Source of the DNA: Hydractinia symbiolongicarpus
Taxonomy: Eukaryota > Cnidaria > Hydrozoa > Anthoathecata > Hydractiniidae
Assembly (NCBI RefSeq): GCF_029227915.1
Contig: NC_079880.1
Location: forward strand, 31,363,501-31,427,500
Reading direction: 5' to 3'
DNA: 64,000 nucleotides
Of this stretch, positions 24,340 to 36,344 are shown one piece after another. Below the pieces are notes generated by a model. That model was not told the DNA's origin. It did not search any database and saw nothing but the letters and a program-made list of their open reading frames with translations. A program made the position numbers and the translations under genes. The number at the start of each line of letters is the position of its first letter. The stretch's first letter is position 1.

Positions 24340-26892
24340 CCGAAATTCTAATTTTATGTGGTGATTTCAATTGTGATTACAATCTCCCAAGAGTACACTC
24401 TAACTTAAAAGATCTGGTTAAACTGTATAACTACAGTCAGGTCATTAAATCGCCTACACGCATTTCAAAAGAAAGTAGAACACTAATTGGTTTAATTTTT
24501 ACAACCGATAAATCAAAAATAAACGACTCTTTGGTGTACTAACTCTCTCAGCGATCACTGCCTAATCGGAATCAGCCGAAAAGCAAACTGTAAACGCTAT
24601 CCTCAAAAGAACATCAAAGCACGTGATTATTCAAAATACAACAAAGAAGATCTAAAGAATGAAATTTGCAACATGCCATGCATGAATTGTTTAACTGTCA
24701 CCGACTTAAACCAAGCATGGAATTTATTCAAATACTACTTATCAACCGCAATCAATAAACATGCGCCACTTAAAGAAAAAACTGTATGTGGAAAATCCAA
24801 CCCCTAGATAACCAGAGAAATCAGAAACTTAATGAATACGCGTGATTATCATCATCGCCGTTTTTAAACCAATTCTACTGGAGATTGGGAAAGTTATAAA
24901 TCTTACCGAAACTCTGTAACCAATCGCATTCGTGTTGCAAAGGCAAACCACGTTCCTGCTGTTCTGAAAGAATCTTCAGCAAATCCAAGAGCTTTTTGGA
25001 AACAAATTAAGTCGTGCTACCCTACTAAAGATTCGTCAAGTCCGAGCAAAACATTCGTAATCAATGGAACAGTAACATCCAATATTCGATCAATTACGAA
25101 CAATTTTTGCTCTTTTTTCACCAATGTTGGTTCAAGTCTCATGAAATCATCAATAACCAACTTTACTTGGAAACTGTTCAACATAAGTAATTATATGCGC
25201 ACGATTAATAAAAGGAATGTATCATTTAAATTCCAACCAGTGACAATTAATCAGGTGAATAGAGTACTAAAATCCCTGGTAGGATAATTAAAGACATCTC
25301 AAACGAACTAGCTGCACCTATCATGTTCTTGATAAACAAGAGTTTGGAAACTGGTACATTTCCAACCTGTGAAAAATCTGCAAAAATAATACCATTGCAT
25401 AAATCTGGCGATCGCTCAAACATAGATAACTACCGACCCATTTACGTACTAAATGTGTTGTCTAAAGTCATCGAACGAATCGTCTACGACCAGCTAGCCG
25501 ATTATTTAGAAAATCAAGATCTATTGAGTGAGCACCAATATGATTTTCGACGAAAAAGATCTACACGTGAAGCGGTTATATCACTTGTTGACGATATAAG
25601 ATACAATGTGGATAAAAGTAAGACAACCGAAGCTCTATTCATGGATTTGAGAAAGGCCTTTGATACCGTAAACCATGGCTGCCTTCTCCAGAAACTGCCT
25701 TTTTATGGTATTAATAGCACTGAAATTGATTGGTTAAGCAGTTATCTTTTTAATCAAAGTCAAACTGTTTTTATTGATGGAGCATACTCAGATCCTGAAA
25801 ATATGACGCATGGTGTACCCCAAGGTTCCATTCTGGGTCCATTGCTATTTATTCTTCTTATCAATGACTTACCGTGCAAATTGAAACATTGTCGAGTATT
25901 GATGTATGCTGATGACACAGACACATTCATCAAGCAAGTCGTTAGATGAAATTAAACATTGTATAAATTTGGATGCAAATATCATTCACGATTGGATGAA
26001 GGAAAATTGCCTAATTCTTAATCCAAAAAAGGGCAAAACAGAATTCGTCGTCTTTGCGACCCGAAAACCACAATCCCTGTCAGTATTGTGATCGATCAAA
26101 ATGATATAAACCAACCAGATTATTACGAATACCTTGGGATTCAACTGGATACTCACCTTAACATGAACCATCACCTTAAAAAAACATACAAGCGTATAAC
26201 CTCACCTACAAACTTTTATATAAAATACGTTACAAAATTTCTCCAAATGTTGCTGAAACCATCTTTAACTCAATGATCCATCCACTGTTCTTCTACGACG
26301 TATATAGTGGAATGAATAAAACATGGATTGGAAAATTTGAGTCCTTGCTGAGAAGAGCTAAGCACATCATCAAAACCCGCAAGAATTGGTCAAGTAGCAA
26401 TTGATGTGCTCAAAGCTGTTAACGACTGTTGACAGCAATTACAAATTGGTTAGCCATTCGATTAACACCAGAGAAAATAGATATAAATTAGTCTTACCTA
26501 GCATCAAGACGGAAGCTGGTCGGAAGCTTACGTATTATCAAGGAGCTTTAGTTTTTAATAGTCTCCCCTCTAATATCAGGGAAGAAAAGAGTATGATAAA
26601 TTTTAAAAAGTTTTTGAAACAAAGTGAGTTCTAGGTCTATTACCTTAGTTTGAATCCTAAACTCAAATTTTTTCTAATTCCCATTTTTGCTAATTTTTTG
26701 TTCATAGTCTGCTATTTGATTCTTATTTTCTTTTCTTTTTTTTTTTCTAACATTCTCATAATTTATATATATTACTTAAAAACAAAAACAATTTTTAACT
26801 CTCACTCGCTGGTCACTCGTTGATAACAGTGCAGATATATTATATCATACTGAAGTTGTAAACCTGTAATGAATAATAATAATAAAATAATA
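24340..26892 (+). mobile_element. Non-LTR retrotransposon (CR1/Jockey-like LINE), 5'-truncated and decayed
   Basis: Begins inside the AP endonuclease (ILCGDFNCDYNLPR, then a broken SDHCLIG motif). It continues through the linker (NPRAFWKQIKS) and the RT at 25323-25949: KIIPLHKSGDRSNIDNYRPI, DLRKAFDTVNHGCLLQKL, GVPQGSILGPLLF and the catalytic MYADDTD box. The fingers/thumb continue in shifted frames (DWMKENCLILNPKKGKTEF, YYEYLGIQLD). The C-terminal tail ends VFNSLPSNIREEKSMINF at 26634. Stops and at least three frameshifts break it. The 3' end runs into an (aat)n tail at 26866-26892. Clade placement is by general look only. Confidence 0.85.
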
Positions 26893-27845
26893 ATCTCCAA
26901 GACTATCGAAAATGCAGTTGCAAGGGACTACGAATTTAGCCTGATTAAGCAGGAAAAACAGCGCTATATGGTACTAAAGAAACAGATGAATAAGATCGAT
27001 AAACGAGAGCGTGCGAAGCTAGTCGCAAGAGAAAGACAACAAGGTAAAGATGAGGTTCGATACGAACATGATCGTATCGCCGTCCTGGGGTCAGAAAAGC
27101 TATAAGATGCCCTGGGGTCGAGGTTCGCTCCCATCATCATAATCGGAGTCGCTAAGATAGCTAGCGGAGTGTAGGGACCTTCTCGTACTTACACTCTTCC
27201 ATGCCTATGATTCGATGATTGCCCGTACATTCACAAGATCCCTGCGGCACCTTCTTCTTGTGAAAGCTGGTTCTGATGTTGCCTTCACTCTTTCAGTTCA
27301 GTACTAATATGCCGTTCTTTCTTAACACTTATGTTGCTGAAGCAATGCCCTTCCAAAGCCTCTATCTTGGTTCAGCTCTGGGAATACTTGGCCAAAAAAC
27401 TTGGGGTAGCCACTAAGATCTAATGACATGGTTAACGCAGAATCCTTGAAATATTAGGATACACCATGGAAGTAGATATGTTTGAGAGTATTTATCACCA
27501 GCGGAGATGGCTTGCCTCAAACACAATACCAAATCACATATCTCCTTTCCCTCCCCTTGTTTGTAGGGATATGGTTACTGAGGACCAGGTTTTCGACATT
27601 CATATCCTCGATATTGTCAGGCGTTACGCCACTGTAAAAGTCTTTTTAATAAACGGTTTTAATTCCAATTTATAACACCCTTCTTTTATTTTATGTTTTT
27701 GAAGGTCCAACTACAGCATTCGCAGCTGCCTACGTTATACGTAATGTATTCCAGATAGCACCACCAGCAAAGCATTTTATCCATCCACGATAGTCTCCGA
27801 CCAATTGTATCTATCCTACTCATCAAGTATGCGTCCACTATCATC
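26893..27845. other. No certain gene
   Basis: Short open frames at 26893-27105 (K/R/E-rich, VLKKQMNKIDKRERAKLVAR) and 27466-27675 show no recognisable family. 27105-27135 contains ggggtcgaggttcgctccc, loosely like a pol III B box. Confidence 0.3.
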
Positions 27846-28445
27846 GCACTGCTATTTCATCGCTTTATTCATGAGCATTATACTCGCCCGTCATGATCAG
27901 AGGTCTGATCGGGGTGAAACATTCTCTGTTGAGAATAAAATACGGATGTGCTATGATAAATACTCACCTATATATACACACCATCCGGATAAACTATCTG
28001 AGTTCATAACTAACATATTGCCGCACGTAGTGTAGTGGGTTTGCCTGCGGCTCCCAGTTATGGGGACCGCGGATCGAGTCCCGCTCACTGCCAGGCAGTA
28101 TGTTAGTTATGAACAAAGTAGTTCTCTTTCAGTATGGTTTATCTATGTTCCATATAAATTCAAGACTCAAGACATGTACGACTTAGGGCCAGTAGTCTGG
28201 CATTACCATAGGGCAATGGATTTGTGCTTTTCGGAGGATGAGAAGAAGGATCTTGAAACGCTGTGGAGCTAGTGAACATTCCCTGGACTTGGCAGTAGTC
28301 CATAGAATAAAGCGATGAAAGAGCAGTGCGATTTACACGTATTATACTCGCCCGTCATGATCAGAGGTCTGATCGGGGTGAAACATTCTCTGTTGAGAAT
28401 GAAATACGGATGTGCTATGATCAATATTCACCTATGTATAGATAA
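27846..28445 (+). mobile_element. Foldback repeat family with tRNA-like core, left locus
   Basis: An inverted pair (27846-27870 and 28305-28329, one mismatch, cgctttattc / gaataaagcg) brackets a unit containing the hairpin-flanked tRNA-like cassette (28002-28114). The segment atactcgcccgtcatgatca...cggatgtgctatgat occurs at about 27882-27958 and again, directly repeated, at about 28341-28420. Inverted relatives lie at 62690-62780 and 62950-63040. Peptide-like frames across it recur in each copy and are probably by-products. Confidence 0.7.
28002..28114 (+). repeat. tRNA-like cassette between 21-bp inverted arms (copy A)
   Basis: Arms GTTCATAACTAACATATTGCC (28002-28022, shown as its first and last bases gttcataact...attgcc) and 28094-28114 pair with one mismatch. 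The 71-base core has an A-box-like tagtgtagtggg near its start and a B-box-like GGATCGAGTCC near its end, so it resembles a type-2 RNA polymerase III promoter or tRNA relic. A strict cloverleaf does not fold cleanly: the T arm pairs GCGG/CCGC only with an 8-base loop. Three related copies are in this window. Confidence 0.6.
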
Positions 28446-29723
28446 ACCAGTTTATTTTTATATCTACATAAACCCCCAACTAGCATTGACTTTTTGAGTA
28501 GGGACTCTCTACTCAATTTCTGATGATTATATCGTCGGACTTCAGCCGGGACCTGTTTGGCACATTCGCCATTTTTTTATGATGTAGTTGAATTTCGTGG
28601 GGTCGTGGGGAGAGCTTTATGCGCATGCGTCAATTTTTAACGACACGTGACTTTTTTGCGCATGCGTCAATGTGCATTTTGGATCTAATAGAAATTCTTC
28701 ATTACTTCATGCCGGCAAAGGATGCACAAAATAGCGCTGTGAAAAATATGTACGACTAATTAATTCCAATCTTTTCGAAATATGTCGAATCCGATTTCTC
28801 CAATTTCACTGTTAATTTTGCAAGATTTTGCAATACTTAACCATTTTTTCGTGCAAAAACCGGAAGATATCTTTCAAATAATTATACTTCTATTAGAAAA
28901 TGAAAAGAGAATGGTAAAATATTTCCAAGTATGTGCTTAAACAAGATTGTGATAGGCACTTGTCTTTTCCCTGATTTGAAAAATTGGGGTTAAACGCTAT
29001 TAGGGTTAAACCTCCTTTGCCGGCAATAACAGCCTATGAGACAAAATTTTTCGCTTAACATATAAACACTTCACTTAAGGCGTCTTTTTCTTTCAAAAGG
29101 CTGCAAAAAACGTACCGGCCGACCACAAGAGAAGCCATCATTCGGAGGGGTTCAGGGTTAATATTGCATCGGGGGCAGGATCTTGGTTTTCCCTCTCCCG
29201 GGGAAGTATTCCCTGGAGAAGATGTTACAGGGAGGGGGGGTGGTGATGGCGTGACTTTTTTTAGCTGGCTATTTCGGTTGATGTTTCTAATAATTGCGTT
29301 TTTATAAATGCATATATATTATTATATGCCGGCAGCTGGCGGTAAACTAAGGCCCGATTTCATTCAGCATTATTATCTGGCTAATTGGCTAGCCAGTTGT
29401 CAGTTAACATACAACAGCTGTAGAGCGTTAAAGCTAGATGTGCATATTTTACATGACTAGCCTGTCTACTACCAGACAACTCCGCATCCAACGGCCCACA
29501 CAGTGTGCTATCTCCCCAATTAACCCCCACATGGCTTGGGTATAACATGGGGCTATTATGGTAAACATTGATAAGGGAACTCGAACCCCAGTCTTGCTTG
29601 TTCTAATTTTTTCCCCTAATTTCTATAGTATCAATTGCACCTAAAAATTATTAAAGCTAGGTCGGCATGATTTATCACAAGTACTTTTTTTTGTATTTAA
29701 TAGGCCTGGTGTGGTATGTCTTT
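28446..29723. other. No gene seen
   Basis: AT-rich DNA with G-runs near 29190-29240 (gggaggggggg). Some short inverted words but no coding signal. Confidence 0.4.
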
Positions 29724-30104
29724 TTATGTCTTGTTTTTTGAAAAAATAGCCAGCAATAACTTACCAGATAACGTCTTTAGTAGGCCAACATCAGTGGTAG
29801 TTTTAGAACTGGGGCAGGCAGTCACTGCTTTCTCTGGTAGAGTGTTCAATTCATTAATAACCCGAGGAACAAATGAAAATTTTCTTTTATCCAGCCTACT
29901 ATGAGGCTTCCATATCTTTTTTGAGTGTCCCCTAGTCAGTGAATTCTCACTCAGTTCAAAAAAGTTATTCAGGTTCAAATTTTCATACCCATTCATTATA
30001 TATTTTAAATATTTCTATGAGGTCAGCGCTTAATCTCCTCTTAATTTCCAGAGACATCAAATCTTTCTTCATATGGTAGATGACCAATACCTGTGATCAT
30101 TTTA
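29724..30104 (-). mobile_element. LINE C-terminal fragment
   Basis: The minus frame 29724-29996 reads TRGHSKKIWKPHSRLDKRKF, FVPRVINELNTLPEKAVTA and then the end of the ORF: the conserved C-terminal tail of CR1-like LINE ORF2 proteins. Upstream sense (SLEIKRRLSADLIEIFKIYN) is in a shifted frame up to about 30104. Only this 3' piece is present. Confidence 0.75.
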
Positions 30105-30299
30105 GTAAAGGGTCTCCTTAAGAGACAAGAGAGGAGTTGAACGTCCTCCACCATACCTTAGTTTAAAGGGGCGATTGTGGAAGTCCCATGAAATGCCACA
30201 TAGTGATGGTGTCACTTTAAAAAACACCCAGTCTCGTCTGTGAATGGTTGGCGATAGGAAGGGCATCCAGCTGTAAAACACTGCCAAAACTCTTTATTA

Positions 30300-31496
30300 A
30301 TGGCCGTAAGAATAGTTGATCAGACAAACTGCGTAAACAGGGCTGGAACTCTAAGGAGTGAAGGTGTCGCGCACGGTAGGACAGATGTCAGATGTGAGCA
30401 TCGTCAGACCGTTACCCAGCTATCACATCACAAGGTAGATAACACTAGGTTGAGGATGGCTAGTGTAAATGTTGGTACTCTGAGAGGTAGGGCAGGTGAA
30501 GTAGTTGAAATGTTAGAACGTAGATCTGTTGATATGTGTTGTGTTCAGGAAGTTAGGTGGAGAGGAGCTTCAGTGAGATTTATGGAAGGTAGGAGGGCAA
30601 GGTATAAGCTTTTTTGGATTGGTAATAGTGATGGATATATAGATGTTATGCGTGTTAATAGTCGTATTATAGTGATAAAGTTTTTGATAGGTAATAGGAT
30701 TGTCACTTTTCTGTCAGTTTATGCTCCACAGTGTGGACACAGTGAGGAAGATAAAGATAAGTTTTATGATGAGTTAATAGCAGTCACATCAAAGTTTGGA
30801 GACACTGAACTTGTCATGGTGGGCGGCGACTTTAATGGTCATGTTGGGAAGTCATCTGAAGGTTATAGAGGTGTGCATGGAGGCTATGGATTTTGGAGCA
30901 GAAATAAGGAAGGGGAGAGATTGCTTGAGTTTGGAATGGCAACGGACATGGTGGTTTGCAACACATCATTCAGTAAGAGACAGAGTAGGCTGATAACATA
31001 TGAGTCAGGTGGTTGTAAGACACAGATAGATTACTTCCTGGTTAGAAAGTCAGACAAGAAAGTGGTGAAGGACGTGAAAGTTATATCGGGGGAAGAGTGT
31101 GTTTCCCAGCATAGGTTGCTGGTTTGTGATATTATCTTGAAGAGTGTTAAAGAAGCCAAGGGAAAGTACAGGCCCCGTCAAAAAGTCTGGAAGCTGAAGG
31201 AAGAGATTGTAGCAAGACAATTTAGTGCAAAAGTTCAGCAGTTAGCCTACAATAGTCAATGTGATAGTGACAATGTTGAAAGTACTTGGACTACTTTGAA
31301 GAATTGTCTTCTAGAAGCTTCTGATGATACCTGTGGGTGGACGAAAGGACCAGCTAGACATAGACAGACCTGGTGGTGGAATAATGAGGTTGACCAGTGT
31401 ATAAAGGAAAAGAGGAAACTTTGGAAAGAGTGGAAGTCAGGTGGTAGTAAAAATATTTACTTAGAAGCTAAGCGTCGCGCTCGTACAGCAGTGTAA
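30300..31496 (+). pseudogene. RTE-like LINE endonuclease domain
   Basis: AP-type endonuclease for target-primed insertion. Motifs: MASVNVGTLRGRAGEVVE, CCVQEVRWRG (catalytic Glu region), FLSVYAPQCG, MVGGDFNGHVG (GDFN), and QIDYFLVRKSD with a degenerate SQHRLLV in place of the usual SDH-R box. The frame starts at 30300, though the domain itself begins near residue 48. It stops at 31496, where the linker continues one base out of frame (AKSEAERNRFADVLRREDQ). Confidence 0.85.
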
Positions 31497-31534
31497 AGGC
31501 AAAATCAGAAGCAGAGAGAAACAGATTTGCAGAT

Positions 31535-32464
31535 GTGTTAAGAAGGGAAGACCAGCGCAATGAGGTATTCAAGATAGCAAAGCAAATGAAGAAGACTAAT
31601 CAAGATATTGTAGGTGAGAAGTGTATACTTAATGATGAAGGTGTTTTGGCTAGCACAGAGGAGGAGAAAAGGGTAGCTTGGAAGAATCATTATCAGAGGT
31701 TGCTTAACACTGAGTTTGATTGGGACGAGGATAATTTGTCTTATGATGATGTCGTAGAAGGGCCAGCTATGCAGATCAAGACAGAATAGGTAGTGGAGGC
31801 TATTAGGAAATTGAAGATTGGCAAGGCTGTAGGAGTATCAGGTATTGTTGCAGAGATGGTAAAAGCATCTGGATATATCGGAGTTGAGCTTATTACAAGT
31901 CTTGCTAACCAGATTATAAAGGATGGTGCTATTCCGAGTGAGTGGCAGTCGAGTGTAATAGTGAATTGTTTCAAGGGAAAGGGTGGTGCATTAGAAAGGG
32001 GTAACTATAGAGGTTTGAAGTTGGTTGATCAAGTAATGAAAGTTATTGAAAGAGTGATTGATAAGTTACTTAGAGAAAGAACTGATATAGATAAGATGCA
32101 ATTTGGTTTTGTTCCAGGGCGTGGCACTACAGATGCAATATTTTTACTCAGACAGCTTCAGGAAAAGTATTTAGGAAAGAGAAAGAATCTCTATTTTGCC
32201 TTTGTAGATTTAGAGAAAGCTTTTGATAGAGTGCCACGTAAAGTTATTTGGTGGGCTATGAGAAAATTAGGTGTGGATGAGTGGCTAGTTAAGATGGTAC
32301 AGTCTATGTACAGCAATGCTAGAAGTCGTGTCAGGATTAACGATTCACTTAGTGATGAATTTAGTGTAAATGTTAGTGTACATCAGGGTTCTGTACTTAG
32401 TCCTTTGTTGTTTATTCTAGTCTTAGAAGCGCTGTCGATGGAGTTCAGAACAGGTTGTCCATAG
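31535..32464 (+). pseudogene. RTE-like LINE reverse transcriptase, fingers and palm
   Basis: Two frames in the same phase, interrupted only by TAG at 31787-31789. RT motifs: AIRKLKIGKAVGVSGIVAEM, GNYRGLKLVDQVMKVIERV, FGFVPGRGTTDAIFLLRQL, AFVDLEKAFDRVPRKVIWW (first catalytic Asp) and VHQGSVLSPLLFILVLEAL. A second TAG (32462-32464), where Trp is expected, separates it from the YADD box. Confidence 0.88.
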
Positions 32465-32470
32465 GAGTTA

Positions 32471-32932
32471 TTGTATGCAGATGATTTGGTTCTCATAGCA
32501 GAGTCGATGGAAGAATTAGTTGAAAAGTTTGAGAAGTGGAAGAAAGGACTAGAAGAGAAAAGGCTGAAGGTAAACACAGCAAAGTCTAAAGTCATGATAA
32601 GTAGCATTGCAGCCAAGTGTGACCTTGTAGTTGGAAAGTGGCCTTGTGGAGTTTGCAGGAAAGGGGTTGGTAGTAACTCAATTTTTTGTCAGACTTGCAA
32701 GCATTGGGTACATAAGAAGTGCAGTAGTATTAGTGGAAGGTTAAGAGCTGACATACAGTTTGTATGCAAGCGTTGCAAAGGTGAGATTATAGAGAATGAA
32801 GTATTTCCAGCTTTAATGATGTACATTAGTGGCTTGTTAGAGATAGTTAAGAACTTCTGTTACTTAGGTGATATGTTTGGCAGTGAAGGGGGTGTTGGAA
32901 GAAGTGTTACTTGCAGGATAGGTTCTGCTTGA
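32471..32932 (+). pseudogene. RTE-like LINE RT active site and PHD-like zinc finger
   Basis: Opens with the catalytic YADDLVLIAES box, then a charged helix region (EKFEKWKKGLEEKRLKVN). Next comes a Cys4-His-Cys3-type finger: CGVCRKGVGSNSIFCQTC, then HWVHKKC and FVCKRC. This looks like a PHD finger and could help choose chromatin targets, which is an inference. It ends RIGSA followed by TGA where Trp stands in the sister copy. Confidence 0.82.
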
Positions 32933-32959
32933 AAATAGTTTAGAGAGTTACTTCCTTTA

Positions 32960-33445
32960 TTGACTAGCAGAGTCCTGTCAATTGAGGTAAAAGGTAGGTT
33001 GTATGAGGCCTGTGTAAGAAGTGTTATGTTGTACGGTAGTGAGACATGGGCAGTGAAGCAGGAAGATCTTGACCGTTTAGAAAGGAATGATATGAGAATG
33101 TTTAGGTGGATGTGTAATGCCAGTCTGAGAGACAGAAAGAGTTTAGATGAGCTAAGAAGCAGGCTAAGTCTCCGTAGAATTAAAGATGTTATCCAGATAA
33201 GAAGATTGAATTGGCTGGGGCACTTGGAAAGAATGGAGGAGGATAATTGGGTAAGAAAGTGTAGAGACTTGATAGTTCCTGGGGCAAAGCCCAGAGGCAG
33301 ACCGAGAAAGACTTGGCAGGAGGTTATAAGGACAGACTTGATAGAGAGGAAGTTGAGTTTAGATCTAACACAGTCTAGATCAGATTGGAAGAGGGTCATT
33401 AATATACCCCGTCCAACCCATGCTAGCATGGAAAACGGACGTTAA
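32960..33445 (+). pseudogene. RTE-like LINE C-terminal domain
   Basis: VKGRLYEACVRSVMLYGSET, RLERNDMRMFRWMCNASLRD, RIKDVIQIRRLNWLGHLERM and RPTHASMENGR at the stop: the standard C-terminus of this LINE group. It is in the same phase as the preceding frame, with the two stop codons between. The 3'UTR is almost absent, ending in (gat)n. Confidence 0.85.
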
Positions 33446-33472
33446 GTCGAGAATGATGATGATGATGATGAC

Positions 33473-34199
33473 GTGGGTTTCGTTTTTAAAATTGTTTGAA
33501 TAACAGTTGCGGCATAAAGAAAATAATCCATTGAATTTGAACCTGTTATTGTTTCCAATTGTTTCGTCAAATGAAGAAATTATCTACAATTAAATCCATG
33601 ATAAATTGTCTGTTCTCGCCTGTAAGTGCAGATTTGCAGACTTGCTCATCCGTGCTCCGTCAGCGTTCACCTCCGTATTAGTTCAGAGCCGCATGGCTGG
33701 ATTTCTTGTGTAAGACCTGGTTTCCAACGACGAAGGGGCCCGGCAAAAGAGATTTATGTCTACGTAGTTTTTAACTAAGTCAGGAGTCGGTGAATTGGCT
33801 TGGATGGTCAGGTTGGCTATGAATAGGCTAGCTTGTGGATTTAAAGGACCAGGACTATCCAATATTTCTGAGTGTCCGACCAAAACGGAAATCTATCGGA
33901 CGTTTTAATCGACGAAAGTTCAAAAGGAGCCACAGACATGTCCGACAAAACTGGAAATGTGGCAGACGTTTTAGGTGTGTGCCCTGAAAGACTATGTAAA
34001 GTTTTTTTAGCGAAAAATATGGCAAGCAAAATTGCTCGAGTAGACACTCTGACGCGAGCAATTAATTGCTCGGGAGGTTATTTGCTCATGGCAAGGCCTG
34101 AACATGGTTTAGACTATTAGCACTAATTCTGTAGTAATAATAAAGTATATATGCCAATAGAATGAAAAGGGCGCAACTTCATGGAAGTGTCCTGACCAT
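33473..34199. other. No gene seen
   Basis: Spacer between two LINEs. Short frames at 33841-34120 show no family; repeated gtccgac/aaaactggaaa words only. Confidence 0.4.
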
Positions 34200-36330
34200 T
34201 TACCACAATTTCTAACTCAAAAAAACTTTATTATGTTCAGAAATTGGAAAAAATTTAAGCGCAAAAGTTTTGTCCAAGAGTTTAACGATGCAAGCTGGAA
34301 TGAAGTTTTAAATGTGGGATCTGATGATATAAATCTCTCTTTTCGCAATTTCTTCAACAGAGCCAAGATCCTTTTGGACCAATATGCTCCACAAAAAAAT
34401 TAAACAGAAAACAATTAAAACGTGACTCTAAACCTCATCAAATCTATTAGCCAACGTGATAAACTGTATAATTCTTTTATTAAGGCGAAAAATCCTATAG
34501 TTAAATCTGCTCTCCATAAGCAACATAAAATATATCGCAATCAAATTGTATCCCTGTGCAGGCAGAGTAAAAATAAATATCTGTCACAATATTTCCGTGA
34601 TAACCTACAAAACATACGAAAGGTATGGAGGGGCATCAACTCTATCAGCTCTTCTAAATCTAACAACTCTTCTAAATCTAACAACTCATCCTCTCCCACT
34701 TGTCTTGAAGTGAACAATGAACTATTTCTGCCCTACTACCATATCTAACACTTTTAATAACTATTTTTCATCTATTGCTGACAAAATACAGGCTAAAATA
34801 CCTTTTTCATCAAAGCACTTCTCACATTTTTTTCATGACCGTAATCCTTTCTCCTTTTTCTTATATCTCCTGTTGGTAAAATCGAAATAATCTCTTGCAT
34901 CTCTTCCCTAAACTTAAATAAATCTACTGGTCCTTCTGGCATTCCAAATTCAATATTATCTCTTCTCAGAACTGAAATTGCCAAGCCATTATCTATTCTC
35001 ATCAATCTTTCTTTTTCAACTGGTGTCTTTCCACTCAAGCTTAAAATTGCGAAGGTGATACCTGTTCATAAAAAAGGTCCCAAAACAAATTGCACCAATT
35101 ATCGCCCTATTTCTCTATTATCTAACATTGATAAAATTTTTGAGAAGCTAATATACAAACGTGTATATCAGTTTCTAACTGGGCATAAAATTATCTTATG
35201 GATGCATTAGATTCTGGTAATTTTGCCTGTGGTGTTTTCATTGACCTTCATAAGGCTTTTGACATTGTTCATCATGAAATTCTCCTTAAAAAACTTTTCC
35301 ATTACGGCATCAGGGGAAAGCTACTTAATTTGTTGCGATCATATCTTTCAAATCGCCAACAATTTGTATCAATAAATGGATATATAACTCAACATAAAAA
35401 TTTGTCCATCATGGTGTCCCTCAAGGTTCTGTGCTTGGTCCTCTATCTGCATAAATGATCTGCATCATGCTATGAAATACTCTCTTGTCCATCACTTAGC
35501 CAATGACACTAATCTGATATGCTTCAACAAGTCGTTAAAGTCACTTTCCAAGAGAATCAACATTGATCTCAAGCTTTTGACGCAATGGCTCAATGCAAAC
35601 AAAATTTCCTTAAATGCAAGTAAAACTGAATATACCTTGTTTAGGCACAAACTTAAACAAGTAAACTATGACTTTAGGATCAAAATGAACGGCAAAAGAA
35701 TTTTCCCTAGTGACGCTATTAAATATCTTGGCATTTTCTTGGACTCTAACCTGAGTTGGAAATCTCAGATCAGTGTTGCTGCAATAAAACTCAAAAGGGC
35801 AAATGAAGCACTCTCTATCCTTTGGCATTATGTTCCCCGGAGTATACTCGTATCTGTTTACTATGCAATTTTGGCAGTTATATTCAATACTGCAGTGAAA
35901 TCTGGGGTCAACCTATTAGCTCTCTCATTAATCGTATTTATATCATCCAACGACACACAGTCAGAATTATGACAATTTGTTACACCAACTAACCCTCTCT
36001 TAAACAGTCTTGGCATACTGAAATTCTCTGATATGGTACACCTTAAAAATGTATTATTTCTTCACAATCTGTACCACAAAAACCTCCCAGAGGCTCTTCT
36101 AAGTACCTTCAAGGTTGACTTTACTCATACTTATAGTACAAGTGGGTCCACCCTTGGCTTTATAAACATTCCCTTGCAGCATACAAAAGCTTTTGGTGCT
36201 GATTCAATACGGTACCAGTGCATCTCTTCATGGAATATCCTTTAACTTTCCTCTCCTGATAGCCTAATTATCACCCTCAGTTGTTCTGAGCTCAAAAAGT
36301 ACTTGATTAAATTTTTTTTCACATTGTACA
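34200..36330 (+). mobile_element. LINE fragment (CR1/Jockey-like), catalytically altered
   Basis: Sense runs through linker (34422-34748, RQSKNKYLSQYFRDNLQNIR) and RT: LNLNKSTGPSGIPNSIL, VIPVHKKGPKTNCTNYRPIS (about 34850-35120), GVFIDLHKAFDIVHHEIL (35198-35458), a frameshifted GVPQGSVLGPL, and then 35472-35972. The active-site box there reads LANDTN where F/Y-A-D-D is required, so a catalytic Asp is lost. The C-terminal tail LPEALLSTF...SIRYQCISSWNIL ends near 36245. The minus-strand frame at 34793-35038 is its shadow. Confidence 0.8.
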
Positions 36331-36344
36331 CATGATTTTTGATT

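Larger units (their letters stand above)
30108..33472 (+). mobile_element. RTE-like LINE, nearly complete, with PHD-type finger
   Basis: 5' leader of about 190 bp, endonuclease, RT, a zinc finger and a C-terminal domain, ending in a (gat)n tail (33452-33471). LINEs of this sort are the source of proteins often mislabelled craniofacial development protein 2. Lesions: a frameshift near 31490, in-frame TAG at 31787-31789 and 32462-32464, and TGA/TAG close together near 32930-32938. A 3' fragment of the same family lies inverted at 36345-37325. Confidence 0.9.

Noticed and set aside
28023-28093. A functional tRNA gene
   Set aside because: The B box is good, but the acceptor and T stems do not pair in a normal cloverleaf, and the sequence recurs as a dispersed repeat.
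34793-35038. Minus-strand open frame of 81 codons
   Set aside because: It is the shadow of a LINE RT read on the plus strand (STGPSGIP, YRPIS motifs).
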